This document shows, piece by piece, positions 32,460-41,825 of a stretch of DNA of 64,000 nt. The stretch is from Paenibacillus spongiae (GTDB lineage Bacteria > Bacillota > Bacilli > Paenibacillales > Paenibacillaceae): contig NZ_CP091430.1 of the NCBI RefSeq assembly GCF_024734895.1, positions 2,188,501-2,252,500 of the forward strand. Direction: 5' to 3'. Every line of letters begins with the position of its first letter. Position 1 is the stretch's first letter. A program made the translations under genes and the position numbers. The notes under the pieces were generated by a model. That model was given only the letters and a program-made list of their open reading frames with translations, ran no database searches and was not told where the DNA came from.

Positions 32460-33821
32460 GTGAAGCGAGCAGGAACATGGATGGTGAAGGGCTGGCTGGC
32501 AGCCTTCGTCTTGTTCGTCAATGTGATGTTTGCTGCGGCTCCGATGGTGTCTGCGGCGGCTGAACAGCCAAACCCGGTCGGTCCCGCAGTGTATGTCATC
32601 CGGGCCGAGCAGACAGTCGAATCCGGGCTCCAGTCGTATTTGGAACGGGCGTATGCCGAAGCGGAGGAAGCCCAGGCCGAGCGAATCGTGCTTGTGCTAA
32701 ACACGTTCGGCGGGCGCGTCGACAGTGCAGAGGCTATAGGTGAATTGGTGCGGGGCAGCAAAGTGCCGACAATCGCCTACGTACAAGGGAAAGCGGTCTC
32801 CGCAGGCACCTATATTGCCTTGAATGCGAAGGAGCTGGCGATGCAGCCGGGCAGCACCATAGGTGCGGCAGCCGTTGTCGACGGGTCTGGCAAGCTGATC
32901 GACAACCCGAAGACGATCTCCTATTGGACCAAAACAATGATGGCTGCGGCCGAACTAAACGGCAGAAACCAGAATATCGCCGCTGCGATGGTCAACACCG
33001 ATGTTACGGTTGAGATGAAGGAGATCGGACGCACGAAGGAAAAGGGAGACATCTTGACGTTGTCCGCACCCGAGGCGGTCAAAGTCGGTTATGCCGAATA
33101 TACGGCTGATTCGGTAGAAGATCTATTGAAGCAGGCCGGTCTGTCGGAGCGGACGGTTATCGAAGTGGGGCAGACGGCTATGGAACAGATTGCGGAGTTC
33201 TTGACCTCGCCTGTCATGAAGACGCTCCTGCTGATCATCGGGATCGCCGGCGTGACAATTGAGCTCATTATCCCAGGCTTCGGATTGCCCGGCATCATTG
33301 GCGTGGTCGGATTCGGCCTTTATTTCTTCGGCCATTACATCGCGGGCTTTGCCGGCATGGAGGATGTTGTGCTGTTCGTGCTCGGTATTGCCTTGCTTGT
33401 GAGCGAGCTGTTCGTCCCGAGCTTCGGGATACTCGGCATATTAGGGACAGTATCGCTAATAGCCGGCATTGTCATGGCCTCTCCGAATGCCGAGAGCGCG
33501 CTGCTGTCGCTCTTCGTAGCGCTCGTAGCGGCGGCTGTCATCGTGTTCTTCATCGCGCGGAGGTTCAAACACCGCGGCGTATGGAACAAATTTATTTTGA
33601 AGGACCGGATGACAACGGAGGAAGGCTATGTGTCGAGCAGCAACAAAACGACGCTGCTGGGCAAAGTCGGCGAAACGCTGACGCCGCTTAGACCTGCCGG
33701 AACGGCGCGCATCGGCGATGAACGGATCGATGTCGTCACGAACGGTGAATTTATCGCGGCAGGCACGCAGGTAGAAGTCGTAAAGGTTGAAGGAACACGT
33801 GTTGTTGTGAGACAATGTTAG
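32460..33821 (+). CDS. NfeD-like membrane serine protease (YqeZ type)
   Basis: A 453-residue protein with a signal peptide or first helix (residues about 10-35). A ClpP/SppA-like serine protease domain follows (VLVLNTFGGRVDSAEAIGE, then KAVSAGTYIALNA containing the catalytic Ser, and a downstream Lys region). It then has four transmembrane helices (about 255-375) and the C-terminal OB-fold NfeD domain (LLGKVGETLTPLRPAGTARIG). Such proteins partner flotillin/stomatin homologues, and floA is the next gene (35-base gap). GTG 32460 is chosen for its SD GGGAGGGG (32448-32455); the frame extends to 32421 without one. Confidence 0.93.
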   Translation: MKRAGTWMVKGWLAAFVLFVNVMFAAAPMVSAAAEQPNPVGPAVYVIRAEQTVESGLQSYLERAYAEAEEAQAERIVLVLNTFGGRVDSAEAIGELVRGSKVPTIAYVQGKAVSAGTYIALNAKELAMQPGSTIGAAAVVDGSGKLIDNPKTISYWTKTMMAAAELNGRNQNIAAAMVNTDVTVEMKEIGRTKEKGDILTLSAPEAVKVGYAEYTADSVEDLLKQAGLSERTVIEVGQTAMEQIAEFLTSPVMKTLLLIIGIAGVTIELIIPGFGLPGIIGVVGFGLYFFGHYIAGFAGMEDVVLFVLGIALLVSELFVPSFGILGILGTVSLIAGIVMASPNAESALLSLFVALVAAAVIVFFIARRFKHRGVWNKFILKDRMTTEEGYVSSSNKTTLLGKVGETLTPLRPAGTARIGDERIDVVTNGEFIAAGTQVEVVKVEGTRVVVRQC

Positions 33822-33856
33822 AATCAGGAAGACAAACAATTGCTGGAGGGGTTTAG

Positions 33857-34852
33857 ATGACTTTGGATCCGATGGTATCCATCTTGATTATCGCAGTTCT
33901 TGCCATAATCATCTTGTCTGTATTCTTAAGCTTTTTCCCGATTATGCTCTGGATTTCCGCGCTGGCTTCGGGCGTGCGGGTCGGGATTATTACGCTGGTT
34001 GCGATGCGCCTGCGCCGGGTCGTTCCGAGCCGGATCGTGAATCCGCTCATTAAAGCGACCAAGGCCGGTCTTGGACTGACGATTAACCAGCTGGAGAGCC
34101 ATTTCTTGGCCGGCGGTAACGTCGACCGCGTCGTTAATGCGCTGATCGCCGCCCAACGTGCGAATATCGAGCTGGTATTCGAGCGCGCGGCAGCTATCGA
34201 CCTTGCCGGACGCGATGTGCTGCAAGCCGTCCAAATGAGCGTAAATCCTCGCGTAATCGAAACGCCGATCGTTGCGGCGGTTGCCAAGGACGGTATTGAA
34301 GTGAAGGTTAAAGCGCGGGTTACGGTCCGCGCCAATATTGACCGTCTTGTCGGCGGTGCCGGCGAAGAAACAATCATTGCGCGCGTCGGCGAGGGGATCG
34401 TAACAACCGTCGGTTCCTCGAATTCGCATAAAGACGTCTTGGAGAATCCGGATATGATCTCCCGTACGGTACTCGGCAAAGGATTGGACGCCGGCACGGC
34501 GTTCGAAATTCTATCGATCGATATCGCGGACGTCGATGTAGGCAAGAATATCGGTGCCCATCTCCAGACGGAGCAGGCGGAAGCGGACAAACGAATCGCC
34601 CAGGCGAAAGCGGAAGAACGCCGCGCGATGGCCGTCGCTCAAGAGCAGGAGATGAAAGCGCGCGTCGTCGAAATGCGCGCCCGCGTCGTAGAATCCGAAT
34701 CGCAGGTCCCTCTCGCCATGGCCGACGCATTGAAGAATGGCAAGCTCGGCGTTATGGACTATATGAATATGAAGAATATCGAAGCGGACACGCAGATGCG
34801 CGGATCCATCGGCAAACCGGAGAGCACTGGCGATAACAAGTCGGATCATTGA
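33857..34852 (+). CDS. floA: Flotillin-like protein FloA
   Basis: A membrane-microdomain scaffold of Bacillales, 331 residues. The N-terminal membrane hairpin ([20 protein letters not shown] with ISALASG) is followed by [19 protein letters not shown], the SPFH-like domain and a C-terminal Ala/Glu coiled region ([20 protein letters not shown]). ATG 33857 follows GGAGGGG. It is cotranscribed with the NfeD protease, whose product is thought to act in the same membrane domains. Near-complete similarity to YqfA of Bacillus over its length. Confidence 0.96.
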   Translation: MTLDPMVSILIIAVLAIIILSVFLSFFPIMLWISALASGVRVGIITLVAMRLRRVVPSRIVNPLIKATKAGLGLTINQLESHFLAGGNVDRVVNALIAAQRANIELVFERAAAIDLAGRDVLQAVQMSVNPRVIETPIVAAVAKDGIEVKVKARVTVRANIDRLVGGAGEETIIARVGEGIVTTVGSSNSHKDVLENPDMISRTVLGKGLDAGTAFEILSIDIADVDVGKNIGAHLQTEQAEADKRIAQAKAEERRAMAVAQEQEMKARVVEMRARVVESESQVPLAMADALKNGKLGVMDYMNMKNIEADTQMRGSIGKPESTGDNKSDH

Positions 34853-34903
34853 TGAATCCGACTAGCCCGTCACCGGAAGTAACGCCGCCAGGAGGTGAAA
34901 GGC

Positions 34904-35374
34904 ATGCGTGAGATCATTGAGTTTATAACGAACAATTTCTTCGTTGTCGTCGTCGTGGTCGGGTTCATCTTCTCGTTATTCTCCAAGATGAAGAAAGGCG
35001 ATCCGAACCGCAGGATGCCGGATTTCGGCGGCGGAGGCAATGCAGCGCCGAACCGCCCGCGTCCCGCGGCGGCTGAAACGCCGCAGAGAGAAGAACAACC
35101 GCGTCACGAACGCCCCGTCTACACCTCAACCTTCGAGGACGACCGGGCTGACCATTGGGAGTATGAATATGAGACGCCTCGCGCTGACCGTCTCCCTGCA
35201 AAGCCTGCGACGGTAAGCTCCATGCCGCCCGCAGCGGCAAGCAGCGTCGCGGGAGCGCGCGAGCAGGGCGGGCGTTCGCTGCGTCTGTCGGACCGGGACG
35301 AACTTGCCCGGGCTGTTCTGATGGCCGAGATACTCGGTCCCCCAAGAGCCAAGAAACCGTTTGGCAGACGATAA
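34904..35374 (+). CDS. Hypothetical membrane-anchored protein at the yqfB position, 156 aa
   Basis: MREIIEFITNNFFVVVVVVGF gives one N-terminal transmembrane helix (residues about 10-27). A long Pro/Arg/Glu-rich, apparently disordered segment follows (residues 35-130), then a short C-terminal helix SDRDELARAVLMAEILGPPRAKKPF that looks conserved. ATG 34904 follows AGGAGGTGA at a good distance; the GTG at 34895 is part of that SD. It follows floA and precedes a terminator, so it is the last gene of the nfeD-floA unit. Function unknown. Confidence 0.82.
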   Translation: MREIIEFITNNFFVVVVVVGFIFSLFSKMKKGDPNRRMPDFGGGGNAAPNRPRPAAAETPQREEQPRHERPVYTSTFEDDRADHWEYEYETPRADRLPAKPATVSSMPPAAASSVAGAREQGGRSLRLSDRDELARAVLMAEILGPPRAKKPFGRR

Positions 35375-35394
35375 ACAATATCCAACTACTTTTA

Positions 35395-35432
35395 AGCCGA
35401 TGAAGCAGAACTACTGCTTCATCGGCTTTTTT
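35395..35432 (+). terminator. Rho-independent terminator
   Basis: AGCCGATGAAGCA / TGCTTCATCGGCT (13 bp, perfect) with loop GAACTAC and T5-6 tail. It isolates nfeD-floA from yqfC. Confidence 0.93.
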
Positions 35433-35486
35433 GTGCTGTCTCTAGCGGATATTACAGCGGTTTATCCTCCCTGTGCCGGCAGTCTC

Positions 35487-35515
35487 TCATATTTCCGGAG
35501 TTTCCCGCATAGTTT
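35487..35515 (+). promoter_or_regulatory. Probable SigE (mother-cell sporulation) promoter of yqfCD
   Basis: TCATATT (35487-35493) is an exact match to the SigE -35 consensus KMATATT. After a 14-base spacer comes CATAGTTT (35508-35515), a 5/8 match to CATACAMT. yqfC and yqfD are SigE-dependent in Bacillus subtilis, and this site lies just downstream of a terminator and 32 bases before yqfC. Confidence 0.6.
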
Positions 35516-35546
35516 GGTACAGTACGGGAAGGGGGCTTCTGCTCAT

Positions 35547-35825
35547 ATGGGCCGCATAAACCGCAGACTGCGCAAAATGGCAGCCGATCTGTTCGACTTG
35601 CCGCAGGACGTCGTATTCGATTTGCCAAGGCTGACGATGATCGGAGACCGTCAGCTATACATCGAGAACCATCGCGGCGTGCTGCATTTCTCCAGTGACA
35701 AGCTCCGGCTCGCACTAACCAAGGGAGAGCTTGAAATCACCGGCGAAGGGCTCATCATTCGTACGATATGGACGGAAGAAGTGTTCGTGGAAGGTCAAAT
35801 CAAGCATATCGAAGTCCATGAATAA
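35547..35825 (+). CDS. yqfC: Sporulation protein YqfC
   Basis: A 92-residue YabP/YqfC-family protein, which in Bacillus is made in the mother cell with YqfD. Recognised from RINRRLRKMAADLFDLPQDVVFDLPR, ENHRGVLHF and GLIIRTIWTEEVFVEGQI. ATG 35547 gives the family N-terminus; the frame is open upstream to 35361 but that stretch contains the terminator and promoter. SD AGGGGG is 10-11 bases upstream. yqfD follows after 33 bases. Confidence 0.94.
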   Translation: MGRINRRLRKMAADLFDLPQDVVFDLPRLTMIGDRQLYIENHRGVLHFSSDKLRLALTKGELEITGEGLIIRTIWTEEVFVEGQIKHIEVHE

Positions 35826-35858
35826 AGGACTTTCGTTACCGTATAAGGGGGAGAAGGC

Positions 35859-37052
35859 ATGAATGCCTCATGGTTGCAATGGGTACGCGGAATCGTCATC
35901 ATTCGGGTGCAGGGAGAAAGGCTGGAGGAGTTCGTAAACCGGGCGCTGGCAAGCGGGCTGCAGCTGTGGTCTATTAGCCGGACAAGCGATGGCGGGCTTG
36001 TTTGCCATGTCGTGATCGGCGACTTCTTCCGGCTTCGGCCGCTTCTGAAGGAGACAGGCTCCCGCCTGCATATCGTCGCGCGCCGCGGCATGCCGTTCTG
36101 GTTCAAGAAGCTGGAGAAACGCCTTTTCTTCGGGATCGGCCTTATTCTTTTTTTCATCGGAATGTACATGCTCTCCTCGCTCATTTGGACGATTGAAGTG
36201 AAGGGCAACAACCTGCTGTCTGAAGAGCGGATTTTACAGGTGGCCAAGCAGGAGGGTCTGTACCCGTTCCAATGGTCGTTCCGGTTAACCCCGACCGACG
36301 AGCTGTCCAAGCGTATGGCGCAGAAGCTGCCTGGCGCGGCATGGATCGGCGTGGAGAAGCGGGGAACGAAAATAACGATACAGGTCGTAGAAACGACCAA
36401 GCCGGCCCCTCTGCCGCTCCTAAGCCCCCGACATTTGGTTGCCTCCACGGATGCGGTCGTCACGGATATACAGGCGGAGACGGGAAGGCCGGTCGTCAAG
36501 CGCAATGCGAGGGTAAAGATGGGCGACGTCCTGATCTCGGGAATTCTGGGCGACGCGAACAATACCCGGACTGTTGTAGCCAAGGGCGAGGTTAAAGGGC
36601 TTGTATGGCATGAGTATAATATCGTATCCCCGCTGGAACGGAAGGTTAAGGCATATACGGGAGAAAAACGTACGATCTGGTATGCGGTCATCGGAGGCAG
36701 GGCGTTAAAGGTCAGCGGCTTCGGCAAGCTCCCCTTCGAGAAATACGAGACGGTCCGTCATATGGAACAGACGACCTGGCGCACGCGAAAACTGCCGATC
36801 GGAAGGTTGAAAGAAACGGTATGGGAGGTTCGGGAAGAAACGGTTCCGGTCAGCCCCGAAGAAGCGAAAGCGGCAGGTTTGCTGCAAGCTCGCGCGGATA
36901 TTATCGCTAAGAACGGACCCAAAACGGTCGTTCGCGCGGAAAACATTTTGCATGAAAAGACGGACAATGGTAAAGTTTATATGAAAGTGCTTTTTGAAGT
37001 AGAGCAGTCCATCGCGACTGAAAGGCCGTTAGTTCATATGCAGGGAGAATGA
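35859..37052 (+). CDS. yqfD: Sporulation protein YqfD
   Basis: A 397-residue protein with an N-terminal cytoplasmic domain, one strong transmembrane helix (RLFFGIGLILFFIGMYMLSS, about residues 88-108), then a FtsQ/POTRA-like segment (TIEVKGNNLLSEERILQVAKQ) and a beta-rich C-terminal domain. This is the layout of stage IV sporulation protein YqfD, needed for efficient sporulation. ATG 35859 has GGGGGAGAAGG upstream. It forms an operon with yqfC under the SigE-like promoter. phoH begins 4 bases after its stop. Confidence 0.94.
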   Translation: MNASWLQWVRGIVIIRVQGERLEEFVNRALASGLQLWSISRTSDGGLVCHVVIGDFFRLRPLLKETGSRLHIVARRGMPFWFKKLEKRLFFGIGLILFFIGMYMLSSLIWTIEVKGNNLLSEERILQVAKQEGLYPFQWSFRLTPTDELSKRMAQKLPGAAWIGVEKRGTKITIQVVETTKPAPLPLLSPRHLVASTDAVVTDIQAETGRPVVKRNARVKMGDVLISGILGDANNTRTVVAKGEVKGLVWHEYNIVSPLERKVKAYTGEKRTIWYAVIGGRALKVSGFGKLPFEKYETVRHMEQTTWRTRKLPIGRLKETVWEVREETVPVSPEEAKAAGLLQARADIIAKNGPKTVVRAENILHEKTDNGKVYMKVLFEVEQSIATERPLVHMQGE

Positions 37053-37056
37053 ACAT

Positions 37057-38031
37057 TTGCACAATGAGACGAAAGTAGTGAAAATCCCGCTGGAGAGCGG
37101 TGCGGAAGGACTGGCGTTGTTCGGTCCGCAGGACAAGTATTTAAGGCTCGTACAAGAACAGATGAAAGCGGACATTATGTCCCGCGAGGCGGAAATTACG
37201 ATTTCCGGGCCAACCGCCGATGTGGATTCCCTCGAACAGCTGTACACCGTATTGCAGCAATTATTCAGGGGCGGCTACGTTCCGACCGAGCGCGACGTCA
37301 TGTATGCGCTGGAAATGGCGAAGACGCTGCAAGCAGACCAGCTGCTGGACTTGTTCAAGGCGGAGATTACTTCGACTTACAAGGGGAAACCGATTCGCGT
37401 CAAAACAATCGGCCAGCGGCACTATGTGAAGACGATTAAGAAGAAAGACATCGTATTCGGAATCGGCCCGGCCGGTACAGGCAAAACGTATTTGGCGGTC
37501 GTCCTGGCCATAGCGGCCTTGAAGGAAGGGTCCGTAAAACGGATCATGCTGACCCGGCCTGCGGTCGAAGCAGGCGAGAACCTCGGCTTTCTGCCCGGCG
37601 ATCTGCAGGAGAAGGTCGATCCGTACTTGCGCCCGCTGTACGATGCGCTCCATGACGTATTGGGGCCGGATCAGACAGCCAAAGCTTTCGAGCGCGGGCT
37701 GATCGAGGTGGCGCCGCTCGCTTATATGCGGGGAAGGACGCTGGACGATTCATTCATTATTTTGGACGAGGCGCAGAACACGACACCCGAGCAAATCAAA
37801 ATGTTCTTGACCCGTCTCGGGTTCGGCTCGAAGATGGTTATAACCGGCGATGTCACGCAGATCGACCTGCCCAGAGGCCGCAAGTCAGGGTTGATTGAAG
37901 CAAGCCGGATTCTGAAGGACATCGAGGAAATCGGATTCATATTATTCTCTGAGCAAGATGTCGTCCGTCACTCGCTTGTTCAAAAGATCATCATGGCGTA
38001 TAACACGTACGAAGAAGAAACGAATGCGTAA
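37057..38031 (+). CDS. phoH: PhoH family ATPase
   Basis: A 324-residue PhoH-like P-loop ATPase with an N-terminal KH-type RNA-binding segment (REAEITISGPTADVDSLEQL). The ATPase motifs are Walker A GPAGTGKTYLAV and Walker B SFIILDEAQNTT, with KMVITGDVTQIDLP as the sensor. It is usually placed beside ybeY and linked to RNA maturation. TTG start at 37057, about 9 bases after CAGGGAG. It follows yqfD by 4 bases, so part of its expression may come from the sporulation promoter. Confidence 0.95.
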   Translation: MHNETKVVKIPLESGAEGLALFGPQDKYLRLVQEQMKADIMSREAEITISGPTADVDSLEQLYTVLQQLFRGGYVPTERDVMYALEMAKTLQADQLLDLFKAEITSTYKGKPIRVKTIGQRHYVKTIKKKDIVFGIGPAGTGKTYLAVVLAIAALKEGSVKRIMLTRPAVEAGENLGFLPGDLQEKVDPYLRPLYDALHDVLGPDQTAKAFERGLIEVAPLAYMRGRTLDDSFIILDEAQNTTPEQIKMFLTRLGFGSKMVITGDVTQIDLPRGRKSGLIEASRILKDIEEIGFILFSEQDVVRHSLVQKIIMAYNTYEEETNA

Positions 38032-38182
38032 GCTGAGGACTGCACAGGGCAGCGCTTGCTGCTCTGGTTAGTCGGCGATATCCCGAATGCAACATCCAGT
38101 AACGGACCGGCCCCGCAGGATTGTAATCAACGAAATGTCCACTGGGCGGTCAGTAACCTTTGGCGTCACCCATCATCGTTTT

Positions 38183-38201
38183 CGATAGGCTAACCCTATC
38201 G
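38183..38201. other. Small hairpin in the phoH-pgpH gap
   Basis: CGATAGG - CTAAC - CCTATCG, 7-bp perfect stem, no T tail. Nothing else notable was seen in 38032-38254 except the strong SD GGAGGAGGGG before pgpH. Confidence 0.5.
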
Positions 38202-38254
38202 GAACCTGCCTAACACAAATCGAGGGGGATGACTCAGGAGGAGGGGATGATAAC

Positions 38255-40459
38255 ATGGCAACCGGATGGAAGCACAGCCCAGCCGTCCGCTGGGTGCTGC
38301 TGCTTCTGTTTGTCTTATTATTTTACTTCAGTCTTGCGCCGCATCTGCTGCCGAAGACGTATGACATCGTTCAAGGCAAGCCGAGTGACCGCGATATTAT
38401 CGCCCAGGGGCCCAGCGAGGATAAGAAAGCGACCCTGGAAGCGCAGGAAGCGGCGGCCGAACGGGTTGAACCGATCTATTCGATCGTGGCCCTGCGCCCC
38501 GAATCGCTGCTGGAGCAGTTGTTTACGAGACTGGAGCAATTGAATCAAGACGATCAAGTTACAGAGCAGAGCAAGGTTAATATTTACCGGAATGAGATTC
38601 CGGAATCCTATATGAACTATATCAACAATTTCGTGCAAGCGAACCGCGGCGACGGGGCTTATAACGATACACTTCTGGAAGAAATGTCCACCACCGTCAA
38701 GGCGCAGGCTTACCGCATTCCGGAAGAGACCTTCTATAAGCTTCCTTCGTTAACCCAGACGCAATTGGCGGACATGCGTCCCGTTGGAATCGAAATTGTG
38801 CGCAAGCTTATGATGGATCCTCTTCGCGAAGCGGAGACGGCGCGCACCAAGGTGGCGGAGCTCGTTAACGCAAGCTCGCTATCCGAACGCAAAACGCGCG
38901 AGATCGTGCAGGAGCTTGCCCGCTTCGCCATTATGCCGAACAAATTTCTGGATAAAGAAGCGACGAATGAAGCGCGCGTCAAGGCCAGAGAGAATACGCC
39001 GCCGGTTCTGATCAAGCAGGGCGATGTAATCGTCCAGAAGGGCGAGATGGTAACCAAGGAAGTGTATGACAGGCTGGCCGGTCTTGGCTTGCTGCAGGAC
39101 AAGAGAACCTATTTGCCGCAGCTGGGGCTGCTGCTGTTGTCGGTCCTCTTCTTGCTAGTCATCTATAGCTATATGGAGAAAGCATCCATTATGAGCGACG
39201 GAGCGAACACGCGGTATAATAACGCCCAGCTCGCCATGCTGTGGGTGATCTTCCTGCTTAATGTCGTCGCCATGCAGATTGTCGCGATGACACAAACCGA
39301 GAGCATGCCGTATGTGGGTTATCTGGCGCCGACGGCAATGGGGACGATGCTGATCGTCATGCTGCTCGATGTTCAGTTAGCCGTCGTCTGCTCGTTCCTG
39401 TTCGCCATATTGAGCAGCGTCATCTTCAATATGAGCTCGGGTCGTTTATTCGATTTCAATTACGGCTTTATGACCGCTGTCATCTCGTTCGCGGCGATCT
39501 TCGCCATTCACCGGGCGAGCCAGCGATCCACCATTCTTAAAGCGGGCATTATGGTCAGCTTCTTCGGCTCCGCATCGGTGCTTGCCATGATGTTAATCGG
39601 CGAGCTGCCGGGCAAGACGGAGATGATCGCGACGGTGGCGTTCGCATTCGCCGGAGGCTTGCTGACGGCGATATTGGTTATCGGCCTAATGCCGTTCTTT
39701 GAAGTATCCTTCGGCATCTTGTCGGCGCTTAAGCTGGTGGAGCTGTCGAATCCGAACCATCCGCTGCTACGCAAATTGCTTACGGAGACACCGGGCACGT
39801 ATCATCACAGCGTGATGGTCGGGAATCTGTCGGAAGCGGCTGCGGAGTCGATTGGGGCCAACGGGCTGCTATGCCGCGTCGGATCGTTCTACCATGATAT
39901 CGGCAAGACGAAGCGCCCGAGCTATTTCATCGAGAACCAGTCCAATATGGAGAATCCGCATGATTCCATCGATCCGATGCTGAGCAAATCGATTATTGTC
40001 GCACACGCGCGCGACGGTGTGGACATGCTTAAGAGCCATAACATTCCGAAGCGAATACGCGATATAGCGGAGCAGCATCACGGGACGACGTTCCTAAAGT
40101 TCTTCTACTACAAAGCGTTGAAGGAAGCGGAGGCGGCCGGCGAACAGCCGGACTTCACGGAAGACGACTTCCGTTATCCGGGCCCGAAGGCGCAATCCAA
40201 GGAAGCGGCGATCGTAGGGATCTCGGACTGCGTGGAAGCGGCTGTCCGGAGCTTGCGCAACCCGAACGTGGAACAAATCGAATCGATGATTAACAAGATC
40301 ATCAAGGACCGGCTCGATGACGGGCAGCTCAGCGATTGCGATCTGACCTTGAAAGAGCTGAATAAAATTGCGCAAACTTTAAAGGAAACGGTTATCGGCA
40401 TCTTCCATTCGCGGATTGAGTATCCGGAAGATGTGAAACAGAAGGAGCGGCTGGCATGA
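38255..40459 (+). CDS. pgpH: Cyclic-di-AMP phosphodiesterase PgpH (7TM-HD family)
   Basis: A 734-residue protein with one N-terminal helix, an extracytoplasmic 7TMR-HDED domain (residues about 40-275, including GDVIVQKGEMVT), seven transmembrane helices (about 290-485) and a cytoplasmic HD domain with YHHSVMV, FYHDIGKTKRPSYF, EQHHGTT and ISDCVEAAVR metal ligands. This is the architecture of YqfF/PgpH, which hydrolyses c-di-AMP to pApA. ATG 38255 has GGAGGAGGGG upstream. The stop overlaps the ybeY start (ATGA). Confidence 0.95.
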   Translation: MATGWKHSPAVRWVLLLLFVLLFYFSLAPHLLPKTYDIVQGKPSDRDIIAQGPSEDKKATLEAQEAAAERVEPIYSIVALRPESLLEQLFTRLEQLNQDDQVTEQSKVNIYRNEIPESYMNYINNFVQANRGDGAYNDTLLEEMSTTVKAQAYRIPEETFYKLPSLTQTQLADMRPVGIEIVRKLMMDPLREAETARTKVAELVNASSLSERKTREIVQELARFAIMPNKFLDKEATNEARVKARENTPPVLIKQGDVIVQKGEMVTKEVYDRLAGLGLLQDKRTYLPQLGLLLLSVLFLLVIYSYMEKASIMSDGANTRYNNAQLAMLWVIFLLNVVAMQIVAMTQTESMPYVGYLAPTAMGTMLIVMLLDVQLAVVCSFLFAILSSVIFNMSSGRLFDFNYGFMTAVISFAAIFAIHRASQRSTILKAGIMVSFFGSASVLAMMLIGELPGKTEMIATVAFAFAGGLLTAILVIGLMPFFEVSFGILSALKLVELSNPNHPLLRKLLTETPGTYHHSVMVGNLSEAAAESIGANGLLCRVGSFYHDIGKTKRPSYFIENQSNMENPHDSIDPMLSKSIIVAHARDGVDMLKSHNIPKRIRDIAEQHHGTTFLKFFYYKALKEAEAAGEQPDFTEDDFRYPGPKAQSKEAAIVGISDCVEAAVRSLRNPNVEQIESMINKIIKDRLDDGQLSDCDLTLKELNKIAQTLKETVIGIFHSRIEYPEDVKQKERLA

Positions 40460-40953
40460 GTCTGCAGTTGGAATGGAGCAATGATCAAGACCGGATCGCG
40501 ATTCCGGAATCGTATATAGAGCGTCTCAAGCAGCTTCTCGAAATAGCGGGCGAGGCCGAGGGGATTACGAAAGGCGAGGTGGCGCTCACGTTCGTCGACG
40601 ACGCGGGCATCCATCAGCTTAACCTGGACTATCGGGGAATCGACCGTCCGACGGACGTCCTCTCCTTCGCGATGCAGGAGGAAACCGACGAAGAGCTGGA
40701 TATCCTGTATGAGGTGGAAAGCGAAGATGAGGCGCTGCCTTTCGAAGGGGTGCTGGGCGATATCATTATTTCCGCCGAGCGCGCCAAGGCGCAGAGCGAG
40801 GAATACGGCCATTCGCTGGAGCGTGAGATCGGCTTCCTGTTCGTTCACGGGTTTCTGCATCTCATCGGTTACGACCATGGGGATGAGGCAAGCGAGGCCG
40901 TTATGACGGGGAAACAGGAAGCCGTCCTGAGCAAGGCCGGCTTGTCCCGCTAA
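40456..40953 (+). CDS. ybeY: Endoribonuclease / rRNA maturation factor YbeY
   Basis: YbeY is a zinc-dependent protein involved in 16S rRNA 3'-end maturation and ribosome quality control. The 165-residue product has DYRGIDRPTDVLSFAM and the metal motif HGFLHLIGYDH (H3xH5xH type). ATG 40456 overlaps the pgpH stop, and its own stop overlaps the dgkA start (TAATG), so all three genes are translationally coupled. An acidic insert (EETDEELDILYEVESEDE) lies in the middle. Confidence 0.95.
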   Translation: MSLQLEWSNDQDRIAIPESYIERLKQLLEIAGEAEGITKGEVALTFVDDAGIHQLNLDYRGIDRPTDVLSFAMQEETDEELDILYEVESEDEALPFEGVLGDIIISAERAKAQSEEYGHSLEREIGFLFVHGFLHLIGYDHGDEASEAVMTGKQEAVLSKAGLSR

Positions 40954-41318
40954 TGCAGCGGTTTATCCGGAATGCCGGCTACGCTGTAGCCGGCATTGTA
41001 CATGCTGTGAAGACGCAGCGCCATATGAAGTTTCATCTCGTGGCTGCTGCCGTAGCTGTGACGACGGGTGCCGCATGTCAATTATCGCGGGTGGAATGGA
41101 TCATGCTCATTCTCGTTATCGCGATGGTTATTGCGGCGGAGCTGCTTAATACCGCAGTCGAAGCCGTTGTCGATCTGGCGAGTCCCGAGCGGCATCCGTT
41201 AGCCAAAGCTGCCAAAGATACGGCAGCGGCAGCTGTGCTGGTAACGGCGGTTGCAGCGGCAGTTGTCGGACTGCTGCTGTTCGGCCCCCGCATCTGGTCC
41301 GTCATACAAAGATGGTGA
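40953..41318 (+). CDS. dgkA: Diacylglycerol/undecaprenol kinase family protein DgkA
   Basis: A 121-residue membrane protein with three transmembrane helices. Motifs of the Gram-positive DgkA family, which phosphorylates undecaprenol: NAGYAVAGIVHAVKTQRHMKFH and the catalytic LLNTAVEAVVDLASPE, with KAAKDTAAAAVLV. ATG 40953 overlaps the ybeY stop by one base. The order ybeY-dgkA-cdd-era is standard for Bacillales. Confidence 0.95.
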   Translation: MQRFIRNAGYAVAGIVHAVKTQRHMKFHLVAAAVAVTTGAACQLSRVEWIMLILVIAMVIAAELLNTAVEAVVDLASPERHPLAKAAKDTAAAAVLVTAVAAAVVGLLLFGPRIWSVIQRW

Positions 41319-41366
41319 TATCGGTCACTATGCCATAATAATTGCATCAAGGAGGAGTCGAGCGCG

Positions 41367-41825
41367 ATGAATGAAACACAACAACGGCTGCCGGAAGAAT
41401 GGCAAGCGCTGCTCGCAGAGGCGGCAATGGCACGCAAGCGCGCCTATGCGCCCTATTCCGGCTTTCAGGTGGGGGCTGCGCTTCTGGATGACAGCGGCCA
41501 GGTGCATTACGGCTGCAATGTAGAGAATGGCGCTTACGGCCCGACCAACTGTGCGGAGCGGACGGCATTCTTCCGTGCCATTGCGGACGGCCGGCAGCCG
41601 GGTTCATTCTCGGCGATCGCGGTTATTGGCGATACGAACGAGCCGATCACGCCATGCGGCGTATGCAGACAGGTCATGATCGAGCTATGTAAACCGGACA
41701 TGCCGGTTATTATGGGGAATTTACACGGCGACTGGCGCATTTCGACCGTATCGGAGCTGCTGCCGGGCGCCTTTTCATTGCGTGAAGGAAGGGGAACTGC
41801 TGAGCACCATGAGTCAAACGAATAA
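41367..41825 (+). CDS. cdd: Cytidine deaminase
   Basis: Deaminates cytidine and deoxycytidine to uridine and deoxyuridine for salvage. Motifs: [34 protein letters not shown] (zinc Cys and catalytic Glu in CAE) and PCGVCRQ (two zinc cysteines). At 152 residues it is longer than the usual 130-136 because of a hydrophilic tail ([14 protein letters not shown]) whose coding sequence runs into the 5' end of era. ATG 41367 follows AAGGAGGAG. Confidence 0.95.
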   Translation: MNETQQRLPEEWQALLAEAAMARKRAYAPYSGFQVGAALLDDSGQVHYGCNVENGAYGPTNCAERTAFFRAIADGRQPGSFSAIAVIGDTNEPITPCGVCRQVMIELCKPDMPVIMGNLHGDWRISTVSELLPGAFSLREGRGTAEHHESNE

